The position numbers and the translations under genes are program-made. Source: JAALLB01 sp964502215 (GTDB taxonomy: Bacteria; Pseudomonadota; Alphaproteobacteria; Rhizobiales; Rhizobiaceae). From it: a stretch of DNA of 13,043 nucleotides. The stretch covers positions 1 through 13,043 of the forward strand of contig CAZCUN010000072.1 in assembly GCA_964502215.1 (NCBI GenBank), written 5' to 3'. Position 1 is the stretch's first letter, and each line of letters starts with the position of its first letter. Under the pieces are notes generated by a model, which saw nothing but the letters and a program-made list of their open reading frames with translations, ran no database searches and was not told the origin of the DNA. Below are positions 7,801-13,043 of the stretch, in pieces.

Positions 7801-8221
7801 AAAAGGCGGCCGCTTGCGCCAATTGCACTTGATGGAAGATGAAGCCATTGGGGAAACACCCTATCTGTTTGAAGGTGAAGGCGACAGCGTGGTTGGCAAG
7901 GTGCATTTTGAAGCAACGGGCTCCCCTACCCCTCATTCTGAGCCTGTCGAAGGATTGGACGATAAAGCGGGAACCCTTCGACAAGCTCAGGGTGAGGCTA
8001 TATCGGGCTCCGTCTTCATCAATGAAACGCAATACTTCAAAGACGTGCCGCAAGTCGCTTGGGAGTTTTACATCGGGGGCTATCAGCCTGCGCAAAAATG
8101 GCTGAAAGACAGAAAAACTCGCGAGCTTTCTTTTGACGACATTCGCCATTACCAAAAGATCATCAAGATATTATCTCAAACAGATGCAATCATGAATACC
8201 ATTGAAATGCCGCTTGAGTAA
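4808..8221 (+). CDS. Single-polypeptide restriction-modification enzyme, type IIG/ISP-like (N6-adenine methyltransferase plus nuclease)
   Basis: This 1137-residue protein combines restriction and modification in one chain. The N-terminal domain has a PD-(D/E)xK nuclease pattern: E24, P56-D57 in GRPDFVF, and E73-x-K75 in HCEAKD. A helical connector spans about residues 100-315. The methyltransferase follows, with GVWYTP (323-328), the SAM-binding motif DPAAGTG (388-394) and the catalytic NPPY (509-512). That motif order is the gamma class, which methylates N6 of adenine. The C-terminal ~400 residues should read the target and resemble the type ISP specificity domain (segments FDYIYGVLHAP, FLKIDFPRIPYP, FYIGGYQPAQKWLKDRK). 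The translocating helicase of true type ISP enzymes such as LlaGI is absent, so it probably behaves like a type IIG enzyme. Two palindromic DNA elements lie in frame at about residues 890-936 and 1041-1064. No separate specificity, methylase or controller gene is nearby. All catalytic motifs are intact. Confidence 0.88.
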   Translation: MSAEIIREYFSMVEAVHKTGAATEHSYRAALGWLFDKIEIGVTSVNEPKGVRVGRPDFVFQRGIDQITVGHCEAKDIDKDIAPKAMDKGNKAQFERYVKGLPNLIYTNCLDFHFYKNGELVREIKIADYLMGLEADDSQFEPLWNQLKNFTAERLQTITSAERLAEVMAGKAAIIKDVLFNSLGEDEDLQSELAGQYKAFKDQLIHDLEIEGFSDIYAETIAYGLFAARLHDEDLETFSRAEALEKLPKSNPFLRKLFEFVAGPGLDDAIKRTIDELAEIFQAVDLGKLFENFGSFTQRNDPFIHFYETFLAKYNPAKRKARGVWYTPEPVVNFIVRAVDDVLKEEFSLTDGLADTSKITVDFDTGESDKKGNPITRKEEMHRVQILDPAAGTGTFLAEVIKQISDKIKAVAPGQLPAYIEKDLIPRLHGFELLMASYAMCHMKLDMMLTSLGYKPTKEPPRLGVYLTNSLEEGVREVPDLFMARWLSDEARLANNVKRDKPIMCVIGNPPYSGESANKGDWIMSLMEAYKKEPGGKEKLKERNPKWINDDYVKFIRFAEHMIEKNGEGILGFITNHGYLDNPTFRGMRWHLLKTFDKIYVLDLHGNSKKKEVSPDGSPDKNVFDIQTGVALIIAVKRKAKSNQLAQVFHGDLWGDRKGKYKALEDGKTNSTSNVKLPNQAPQYPYVQRDFELEEKYREGFGVQELIPVNSVGIVTARDALTIDMDKDKLWQRVEEFTTLDAEVLRSKYALGKDVRDWRVEWAKKDVIENLSGENLIPISYRPFDTRWTYYTGNSRGFHCYPRHETTRNLLAENNLSFAFTRTIEGGREFSDVSIFNKPITHHTLSIKEVNSFYPLYLYPDEQDLDQSIRVNMDAKIRAEIEACAMGQAFSPLAGEMSSKATEGGKAASNKVSAEETGATIPPSAPQGISPTRGESNLPNIQPAKDEDGRPNEVAIFDYIYGVLHAPNYRETYKEFLKIDFPRIPYPPSPEVFWDVAEKGGRLRQLHLMEDEAIGETPYLFEGEGDSVVGKVHFEATGSPTPHSEPVEGLDDKAGTLRQAQGEAISGSVFINETQYFKDVPQVAWEFYIGGYQPAQKWLKDRKTRELSFDDIRHYQKIIKILSQTDAIMNTIEMPLE
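7474..7615. repeat. Palindromic repeat element I inside the restriction-modification gene
   Basis: A left arm (about 7474-7522) and a right arm (about 7569-7615) are near reverse complements. The outer parts match almost perfectly: CTCCCCCC..GGGGGAGAT with ATCTCCCCC..GGGGGGAG, and AGAGGGGGGTA with TACCCCCCTCT. The middles of the arms differ, and each holds its own small hairpin: GTCG..CGAC at 7499-7512 and TGCCC..GGGCA at 7579-7592. About 46 bases separate the arms. From general knowledge, CTCCCCC-TTG-GGGGGAGATG units with a following GACAGAGGGGG are widespread, mostly intergenic, in alphaproteobacteria. Here the element is read through without a stop and encodes about 47 residues (SPLAGEM ... 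GISPTRGE) in a linker of the C-terminal domain. Confidence 0.85.
7931..7997. repeat. Palindromic repeat element II inside the restriction-modification gene
   Basis: The left arm 7931-7953, containing GAGCCTGTCGAAGG, is the reverse complement of the right arm 7975-7997, containing CCTTCGACAAGCTCAGG, at 20 of 23 positions, with a 21-base loop. This matches the very common CCTTCGACAAGCTCAGG-type palindrome of proteobacterial intergenic DNA, known to me from general experience. It is unrelated to the element 300 bases upstream. Translation through it gives about 23 residues including SEPVEG and LRQAQGE, in frame and without a stop. Confidence 0.85.
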
Positions 8222-8274
8222 TTTACCCGCGACAATAAACACCTATCATTTTTCAAATAATACCATCGTAGGTT

Positions 8275-8303
8275 TTGACTCTTTTGCATGAGTCGCATTA
8301 AAT
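8275..8303 (+). promoter_or_regulatory. Putative sdh operon promoter with overlapping dyad
   Basis: TTGACT (8275-8280, five of six consensus) and TTAAAT (8298-8303, four of six) are separated by 17 bases, giving an expected start near 8310 and a leader of about 55 bases before sdhC. A dyad GACTC (8277-8281) and GAGTC (8290-8294) with an 8-base centre overlaps the -35 and spacer and is placed where a repressor could act. No regulator can be named. The 143-base gap between the restriction-modification stop and sdhC holds nothing else clear. Confidence 0.5.
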
Positions 8304-8364
8304 AGATTTTGAAGAACAGGTTTTACCCAAGACACCAAATAGCCAACCAAAAAAGGCAAGACAT

Positions 8365-8763
8365 ATGTCAAATATCGAGCTGCAGGACAAGCGGCCTCTT
8401 TCTCCTCATTTGTCCATTTATAAACCAATCCCAACCATGGTTGCGTCCATCGTTAACCGCATTACAGGTGCTGCCCTTTATTTTGGTACGATACTGGTTG
8501 CATGGTGGTTATTTTCTGCCGCAACTTCGCCTGCGTATTTTGATTGGGTGGCAAGCTTTTTCAGTTCATTTATTGGTCGTTTGGTGCTGTTTGGCTATAC
8601 TTGGGCGCTGATGCACCATATGGCTGGCGGGCTTCGCCACTTGATGTGGGACATGGGCAAGGGCTTTGATAAGCATTTCACCACCAAGCTTGCAAAAGCA
8701 TCTTGGGTATTCTCAATTGCCGCGACGATCCTAATTTGGATTATCGGCTATAGCGTCAGATAG
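8365..8763 (+). CDS. sdhC: Succinate dehydrogenase cytochrome b556 subunit (SdhC)
   Basis: SdhC is one of the two membrane anchors of respiratory complex II. It binds heme b and helps form the ubiquinone site. The 132-residue protein starts with the conserved RPLSPHLSIYKP block (residues 10-21), then S28 and R32 in the SIVNRITG segment, which match the quinone-site Ser and Arg of Escherichia coli SdhC. H84-H85 in ALMHHMAGGLRHLMWD follows, and H85 aligns with the heme ligand. Three membrane helices are apparent at about residues 34-54, 64-88 and 110-130. An AAGG ribosome binding site lies 8 bases before the ATG. It is the first gene of the operon; its stop codon overlaps the ribosome binding site of sdhD. 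Confidence 0.97.
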   Translation: MSNIELQDKRPLSPHLSIYKPIPTMVASIVNRITGAALYFGTILVAWWLFSAATSPAYFDWVASFFSSFIGRLVLFGYTWALMHHMAGGLRHLMWDMGKGFDKHFTTKLAKASWVFSIAATILIWIIGYSVR

Positions 8764-8773
8764 GGAGAATATC

Positions 8774-9157
8774 ATGAGCGATATGCGCACCCCTCTTGGT
8801 AAAGTTCGTGGCCTTGGTTCTGCCAAAGAAGGCACAGGCCATTTTTGGCGCCAACGCGTAACAGCGGTTGCCAATATTCCATTGATCTTGTTTTTCATCT
8901 GGATTGTTGTCTCCTTAAATGGCGCTTCTCACGCAGAAGTTACGGCAAAGTTATCACATCCCTTTGTGGCCTTTGTGATGCTTGGTGTAATCCTTTCTGT
9001 ATGCATACACATGAAGCTTGGTATGCAAGTTATTATTGAAGACTACATCCACTCAGAAGGTGCGAAAATTCTTTGCGTCATGTTAAATATTTTCTTCTGC
9101 TCAGCGATTGGCATCGCCAGCGTGTTTGCAGTTCTTAAACTCGGTTTCGGAGGCTAA
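8774..9157 (+). CDS. sdhD: Succinate dehydrogenase membrane anchor subunit (SdhD)
   Basis: This 127-residue protein is the second membrane anchor of complex II. The N-terminal MRTPLGKVRGLGSAKEGTGHFW block is typical of alphaproteobacterial SdhD. Three helices lie at about residues 30-48, 63-84 and 98-122. The HMKLGMQVIIEDY segment gives H79 as the likely heme b ligand, and D90-Y91 as the quinone-site pair equivalent to the Asp-Tyr of Escherichia coli SdhD. It starts 10 bases after the sdhC stop with a GGGAG ribosome binding site that overlaps that stop, consistent with translational coupling. The GGAGG for the next gene lies inside its last codons. Confidence 0.96.
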   Translation: MSDMRTPLGKVRGLGSAKEGTGHFWRQRVTAVANIPLILFFIWIVVSLNGASHAEVTAKLSHPFVAFVMLGVILSVCIHMKLGMQVIIEDYIHSEGAKILCVMLNIFFCSAIGIASVFAVLKLGFGG

Positions 9158-9165
9158 TCTAAAAG

Positions 9166-11019
9166 ATGGCAACCACACAAAAAAGTAAAAAAACAAACGG
9201 CACTCATAACGGTAAAGCTTATGAGTTTATAGATCATTATCACGATGTCGTTGTCGTCGGTGCAGGTGGTGCTGGACTGCGTGCAACACTGGGCATGGCA
9301 GAGCAAGGCTTATCGACAGCCTGTGTTACAAAAGTATTCCCAACCAGATCACACACCGTCGCAGCACAAGGTGGCATCGCAGCTTCCCTTGGCAACATGG
9401 GGCCTGATAATTGGCAATGGCATTTATATGACACTGTCAAAGGCTCTGACTGGCTTGGTGATGTCGACGCGATGGAATATCTTGCGAAAGAAGCGCCTGA
9501 AGCTGTTTATGAATTAGAACATTACGGTGTGCCGTTCTCTCGTACCGAAGAAGGTAAAATTTATCAGCGTCCCTTTGGCGGACACACAACAGAATATGGC
9601 GAAGGCCCTCCCGTTCAAAGAACCTGTGCCGCAGCTGACCGTACAGGTCATGCAATCCTGCACACGCTTTATGGCCAATCTCTACGTCATAACGCAGAAT
9701 TTTACATCGAGTATTTCGCAATCGATCTCATCATGACTGATGACGGCGTTTGTACAGGCATCATCGCGTGGAACTTGGACGACGGCACAATCCACCGCTT
9801 TAATGCAAAAACCGTTGTGCTTGCAACGGGCGGTTATGGCCGTGCTTATTTCTCAGCTACTTCCGCACACACTTGTACAGGTGATGGCAATGGCATGGTC
9901 GCACGTGCTGGCCTGCCGCTTCAAGACATGGAGTTTGTGCAATTCCACCCAACTGGTATTTATGGCGCAGGTTGTTTGATTACAGAAGGTGCACGCGGCG
10001 AAGGCGGATATCTAACAAACTCCGAAGGTGAGCGCTTTATGGAGCGTTATGCCCCAACCTACAAAGACCTCGCATCCCGTGATGTTGTATCTCGCTGTAT
10101 GACCATGGAAATTCGCGAAGGCCGCGGTGTTGGTAAAAATGGCGATCATATTCATCTACATTTGAATCACCTACCACCAGAAACATTGGCACAGCGTCTT
10201 CCAGGTATTTCTGAATCAGCACGTATTTTTGCAGGCGTTGATCTTAATAAAGAGCCAATCCCAGTGCTGCCAACGGTTCACTACAACATGGGCGGTATTC
10301 CTACGAACTATTGGGGAGAAGTGCTCAATCCAACAGCCAAAGACCAAAGCGCGACTGTTCCAGGCCTAATGGCCGTGGGTGAAGCTGCTTGTGCCTCTGT
10401 TCACGGGGCAAACCGTTTGGGTTCAAACTCACTGATTGACTTGGTGGTGTTTGGTCGCGCGGCTGCGATAAAAGCAGGACAGACTGTTGATCGCGAAGCA
10501 CCTATTGCTTTACCAAACGCAAAATGTTGCGAAAAAATCATGGATCGCTTTGATGCGACACGTCATGCAGATGGCGGCACACCTACGGCAGCCATTCGTG
10601 GTGACATGCAAAAAATTATGCAAGAAGATGCAGCCGTTTTCCGCACAGATGAAACCCTTAAACAGGGTTGCAAGCGTATGGATGCGGCATGGAAAAATCT
10701 ATCAGACATTAAAGTTACAGATCGTTCGATGGTTTGGAATTCTGATCTGGTTGAAACGCTTGAACTTGATAATCTAATGGCCTCTGCAATCACAACTGTT
10801 TATGGCGCGGAAGCCCGTAAAGAGAGCCGTGGTGCGCATTCACATGAAGATTATAAAGATCGTGATGACAAAAATTGGCGCGTTCACTCACTGGCAACCG
10901 TTAATGAAAAAGGTAAGGTAAAACTGAGCTACCGCGATGTTCATACCAAGCCTCTTTTAGGCCATAACGAAGGCGGTATTGATCCAAAGAAAATTCTGCC
11001 AAAAGCACGGGTTTACTAG
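9166..11019 (+). CDS. sdhA: Succinate dehydrogenase flavoprotein subunit (SdhA)
   Basis: SdhA carries covalent FAD and oxidises succinate to fumarate on the cytoplasmic face of the inner membrane, linking the TCA cycle to the respiratory chain. The 617-residue length fits the family. The dinucleotide-binding motif VVVVGAGGAGLRA lies near residues 28-40. H63 in TRSHTVAAQGG is the expected site of covalent FAD attachment. The active-site region has H261 in FHPTG and R277 in EGARGEGG, followed by the TVHYNMGG and ANRLGSNSLIDLVVFGR blocks near the FAD and substrate site. GGAGG at 9149-9153 lies 12 bases before the ATG, a slightly long spacing. A Lys/Thr/Asn-rich N-terminal extension of about 20 residues precedes the conserved domain. 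It is 8 bases after sdhD and 9 bases before the small membrane protein gene. Confidence 0.98.
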   Translation: MATTQKSKKTNGTHNGKAYEFIDHYHDVVVVGAGGAGLRATLGMAEQGLSTACVTKVFPTRSHTVAAQGGIAASLGNMGPDNWQWHLYDTVKGSDWLGDVDAMEYLAKEAPEAVYELEHYGVPFSRTEEGKIYQRPFGGHTTEYGEGPPVQRTCAAADRTGHAILHTLYGQSLRHNAEFYIEYFAIDLIMTDDGVCTGIIAWNLDDGTIHRFNAKTVVLATGGYGRAYFSATSAHTCTGDGNGMVARAGLPLQDMEFVQFHPTGIYGAGCLITEGARGEGGYLTNSEGERFMERYAPTYKDLASRDVVSRCMTMEIREGRGVGKNGDHIHLHLNHLPPETLAQRLPGISESARIFAGVDLNKEPIPVLPTVHYNMGGIPTNYWGEVLNPTAKDQSATVPGLMAVGEAACASVHGANRLGSNSLIDLVVFGRAAAIKAGQTVDREAPIALPNAKCCEKIMDRFDATRHADGGTPTAAIRGDMQKIMQEDAAVFRTDETLKQGCKRMDAAWKNLSDIKVTDRSMVWNSDLVETLELDNLMASAITTVYGAEARKESRGAHSHEDYKDRDDKNWRVHSLATVNEKGKVKLSYRDVHTKPLLGHNEGGIDPKKILPKARVY

Positions 11020-11028
11020 GATACAATA

Positions 11029-11325
11029 ATGAACACGATCCTCGCAATCACAGTTGGTCTCATCATCAATGGACTTGTAGCCTTTGGCATCGCCAAAGTA
11101 TCTAAGAGCCTATGGATGGTGGCTGGCTTGGTGATTGCGTTCAAAACACTAGAAGTTATAACGGGCGCTTATTTAGGCATACAAAGCATATCAAGCATCG
11201 GCGCTTGGGCAGTAACGCTTATTACTGGCTTCTTATTTTTTATGATTACAGTACAGATTCACATCTTCCTGCGTGATAAAAATGCAGAGCGTGAAGCCGA
11301 AACACTTGAAAACAGCAAGGTTTAA
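11029..11325 (+). CDS. Small three-helix membrane protein inside the sdh operon
   Basis: I do not recognise this 98-residue protein. It lies 9 bases after sdhA and 4 bases before sdhB, so it is almost certainly cotranscribed and translated with complex II. Hydrophobicity shows three likely membrane helices at about residues 3-22, 28-50 and 57-80, followed by a short charged tail (LRDKNAEREAETLE) probably on the cytoplasmic side. It has no cysteines and one histidine (residue 78), and lacks the heme and quinone motifs seen in SdhC and SdhD, so it is not a duplicated anchor. Its composition matches its neighbours. A role in assembly, stability or regulation of complex II is inference from position only. 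Confidence 0.85.
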   Translation: MNTILAITVGLIINGLVAFGIAKVSKSLWMVAGLVIAFKTLEVITGAYLGIQSISSIGAWAVTLITGFLFFMITVQIHIFLRDKNAEREAETLENSKV

Positions 11326-11329
11326 GTAA

Positions 11330-12109
11330 ATGGTTGAACTAGCACTTCCAAAAAACTCCACTATCTCTGAGGGTAAAACCTGGCCGAAGCCGGAAGGCTC
11401 TACTAATCTCCGCGAGTTCCGCATTTATCGCTGGAACCCTGACGATGGTCAAAACCCTTCAATTGATACTTACTACGTGAATATGGATGATTGTGGCCCA
11501 ATGGTTCTGGACGGACTTTTGTGGATTAAAAACAACATCGACCCAACGCTCACCCTACGTCGCTCTTGCCGCGAAGGCATTTGTGGGTCATGTGCGATGA
11601 ACATTGATGGCACAAACACGCTAGCTTGTACTAAGGGCATGGCAGAAGTCTCTGGCTCTGTAAAAGTTTATCCGCTTCCACACATGAAGGTGGTCAAAGA
11701 CTTGATCCCTGACATGAATAATTTTTATGCGCAGCACCGCTCAATTCAGCCTTGGTTAAAAACCGAAAGTAATCAACCACGCACTGAATGGCTTCAATCA
11801 GAAGCCGACCGCGAAAAACTTGATGGTTTATACGAGTGCATCTTATGTGCATGTTGCTCAACTTCATGCCCGTCTTATTGGTGGAACGGCGATCGCTATT
11901 TAGGCCCTGCGGTTTTGTTGCAAGCATACCGTTGGTTAATAGATTCACGGGATGAAGCAACAGGTGAACGTTTAGATGATCTTGAAGATCCATTCCGCTT
12001 ATACCGCTGTCATACAATCATGAACTGTGCTCAGGCTTGCCCTAAAGACCTTAATCCTGCCAAAGCAATCGCAGAGATTAAAAAAATGATGGTCGAGCGT
12101 CGGATTTAA
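11330..12109 (+). CDS. sdhB: Succinate dehydrogenase iron-sulfur subunit (SdhB)
   Basis: SdhB passes electrons from FAD in SdhA to ubiquinone through three iron-sulfur clusters. All ligands are present: C80, C85, C88 and C100 for [2Fe-2S] in the plant-type ferredoxin domain; C170, C173, C176 and C237 for [4Fe-4S]; and C180, C227 and C233 for [3Fe-4S], in the CILCACCSTSCP and CHTIMNCAQACP segments. The length of 259 residues is typical of alphaproteobacteria. AAGG at 11317-11320 lies 9 bases before the ATG, within the end of the preceding gene. It is the last recognisable complex II gene; no obvious terminator follows in the 65 bases before the next gene. sucAB, sucCD and mdh, which often accompany sdh in this class, are not in the window. 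Confidence 0.98.
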   Translation: MVELALPKNSTISEGKTWPKPEGSTNLREFRIYRWNPDDGQNPSIDTYYVNMDDCGPMVLDGLLWIKNNIDPTLTLRRSCREGICGSCAMNIDGTNTLACTKGMAEVSGSVKVYPLPHMKVVKDLIPDMNNFYAQHRSIQPWLKTESNQPRTEWLQSEADREKLDGLYECILCACCSTSCPSYWWNGDRYLGPAVLLQAYRWLIDSRDEATGERLDDLEDPFRLYRCHTIMNCAQACPKDLNPAKAIAEIKKMMVERRI

Positions 12110-12140
12110 TCGACTTCAACATGTTATTTACTGCATTCTG

Positions 12141-12170
12141 TGCTATATTAGATATATAGAAATAAGGAAG
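12141..12170 (+). promoter_or_regulatory. Possible extended -10 promoter and ribosome binding site of the His-rich gene
   Basis: TG (12141-12142), one base, then TATATT (12144-12149) forms an extended -10 element with five of six consensus bases. No -35 is evident at normal spacing. AAGGAAG (12164-12170) is a strong ribosome binding site 4 bases before ATG 12175. The gene could also be read through from sdhB. Confidence 0.4.
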
Positions 12171-12174
12171 ACCC

Positions 12175-12411
12175 ATGCGCTTGTTTAAAATTACATCTAT
12201 GGCTTTGTCATTATCACTTGGTGCATTTATGGCATCAGCCCCTGTTGTTGCAGCTAGTAATAATCTAACGGTTATTGCTCAAGCAAAAGCGACTCATCAA
12301 AAGGGTGCTTCGCATAAACATTGCCATAAGCGCTTACGCGGTAAACGACTGGTTACAATTTGTCATAACCACCGCCATTGGCCTTTGCATCACACACGCA
12401 AACGCGGCTAA
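12175..12411 (+). CDS. Small secreted histidine-rich protein
   Basis: This 78-residue protein has a clear Sec signal peptide: a basic start (MRLFK), a hydrophobic core (about residues 8-20), and an Ala-rich end with likely cleavage after residue 27 (VVAA). The mature part of about 51 residues is strongly basic and contains nine histidines (41, 47, 49, 51, 64, 66, 68, 72, 73) and two cysteines (50, 63). They are arranged almost symmetrically as HKHCHK and CHNHRH on either side of an Arg/Lys-rich stretch. That arrangement suggests periplasmic metal binding or a disulfide-closed metal site, which is inference. No family is recognised. A strong ribosome binding site and a plausible promoter precede it. 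It lies 65 bases after sdhB and converges on the broken tetR, 14 bases away. Confidence 0.8.
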   Translation: MRLFKITSMALSLSLGAFMASAPVVAASNNLTVIAQAKATHQKGASHKHCHKRLRGKRLVTICHNHRHWPLHHTRKRG

Positions 12412-12425
12412 ATAAACTTTGAAAA

Positions 12426-12991
12426 TCAAGAAGCCTTTTCTATGACAAGCGCTTTTTTCTCCATGCGCTGCCAAAGATCAAAAATAATGGTTTCAGAGAC
12501 TTGCTTTATACTTGGCCATTCATCTCTTGGAGATAGAATTGCTGTTTTTGTTGCTGATTACCCAAACTGAAGTAAAAGCAGGACAAAAACTTTTAATTCA
12601 GAATGCATTGCAGTTGGAAATAAAGAATGAGACGCTTCAAATAAGATTTCTACATTTTGTGTAGTATCTTGCCAATCCAAGTCTTGCATTTGCTTATCAA
12701 CAGATACTCCCATCCAAATATCCCTCATCACTGGGTCATTCGTTTGCATATCAAAATAATAATTAAATAGTGAGGCAGTCAGCTCCCAAAATTCATTTCT
12801 ATTCTGAGGTGGCTTTTCAAACGTAACAGCAATTTCTTGATGAACTTTTGTTATGTAGTGTTCACCCAATGCATGTATTATTGCGCTTTTATTAGGGAAA
12901 TACTGATACATCAATCCAGCCGTAATCCCAGCGCCCTCCGCAATACCGCTGATAGTTAAGCCAGCACACTCTTTTTTTGCTAATAATATTT
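12426..12991 (-). pseudogene. Broken TetR-family transcriptional regulator (5' cut by IS, in-frame stop near 3' end)
   Basis: The minus strand encodes a TetR-type DNA-binding domain (TISGIAEGAGITAGLMYQYFPNKSAI, given in parts: TISGIAEGAGIT, then LMYQYFPNKSA) and about 100 residues of ligand-binding domain. The frame enters the IS end at 12991, so the native start and about the first 15-25 residues, including most of helix 1, are missing. An ATG at 13013 lies within the IS and gives seven IS-encoded residues (MSYLGQP) before the remnant. A TAA at 12560-12558 interrupts the frame after LLLLQFG. The same frame then continues for 43 residues (SATKTAIL ... FDLWQRMEK ... EKAS) to a TGA at 12428-12426, and this part looks like a normal TetR C-terminus. 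A G-to-T or C-to-T change would create the stop. The gene is therefore damaged twice and is probably nonfunctional. Its target is unknown. Confidence 0.8.
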
Positions 12992-13043
12992 GGGGCTGTC
13001 CCAGATAACTCAAAAATGGGTTATCAATATGGGTATGAGAAGA
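12991..13043. mobile_element. IS-like terminal segment (right copy, inverted)
   Basis: This is an exact inverted copy of positions 1-53 and leaves the window in the same IS-outward-to-inward direction. Its outer end, GGGGCTGTCCCAGATAAC, abuts and interrupts the tetR remnant. The rest of the element and any transposase lie beyond the window. The flanks inside the two copies differ (ATTAATAG at left, AATAATATTT at right), so they are separate insertion sites rather than a single duplicated junction. Confidence 0.6.

Noticed and set aside
7307..7832. Several long frames on both strands around the palindromic region, rich in Pro, Arg and Gly.
   Set aside because: They are by-products of the GC-rich inverted repeats and of the real restriction-modification frame; they have no start signals and their peptides are just the other readings of the palindromes.
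7474..7997. The two palindromes as internal terminators or as a CRISPR-like array.
   Set aside because: They are two different inverted repeats, not regularly spaced direct repeats. Neither is followed by a T tract, and the reading frame continues through both.
1..13043. A composite transposon carrying the whole 13 kb.
   Set aside because: The interior holds essential core genes (rplS, the sdh operon, leuC) in normal condition, and no transposase or target duplication is visible. Two independent insertions of the same IS, or a contig bounded by repeats, explain the ends more simply.

Overview
The window looks like a stretch of alphaproteobacterial chromosome, most likely from a marine or host-associated member of the Hyphomicrobiales (Rhizobiales) or a close relative; I cannot name a genus. 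The case rests on the sdhC-sdhD-sdhA-sdhB cluster of alphaproteobacterial type, a ribosomal protein L19 with a long Ala/Glu/Lys-rich tail, leuC close behind rplS, and palindromic repeats of kinds common in this class. GC content is moderate by eye (roughly mid-40s percent) but clearly lower in the first ~750 bases and the last ~500.

Layout, left to right. (1) Positions 1-53 and 12991-13043 are the same 53 bases in opposite orientation. They look like the outer end of one insertion sequence (IS), so the window is probably bounded by two inversely oriented IS copies and may be a contig that stopped at repeats. (2) Position 68-730 is an AT-rich, unrecognised reading frame that stays open into the IS end, so it may be missing its 5' end. 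(3) A thioredoxin-like redox protein (756-1301) is followed by rplS (L19) with a good terminator and by leuC (isopropylmalate dehydratase large subunit) with another. (4) A convergent AEC-family transporter lies on the minus strand (3701-4639). (5) Divergent from it is a single-chain restriction-modification enzyme (4808-8221, 1137 aa) with a PD-(D/E)xK nuclease, a gamma-class N6-adenine methyltransferase and a type ISP-like C-terminal domain. (6) The succinate dehydrogenase operon follows (8365-12109): sdhC, sdhD, sdhA, a small three-helix membrane protein, sdhB. (7) A short secreted histidine-rich protein (12175-12411) comes next. (8) Last is a broken minus-strand TetR-family regulator, cut at its 5' end by the right IS end and carrying an in-frame stop near its 3' end.

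How the genes relate: the core is ordinary housekeeping (translation, leucine synthesis, TCA cycle/respiratory complex II). The accessory parts are the restriction-modification gene, the two IS ends, the AT-rich frame and the decayed regulator.

The most notable signals are two unrelated palindromic repeat elements that lie in frame inside the C-terminal domain of the restriction-modification enzyme and add roughly 47 and 23 residues without breaking the frame. The uncharacterised membrane protein inside the sdh operon and the His/Cys-rich secreted peptide after it are the next best leads. I see no tRNA, rRNA, CRISPR array, prophage or complete transposase.
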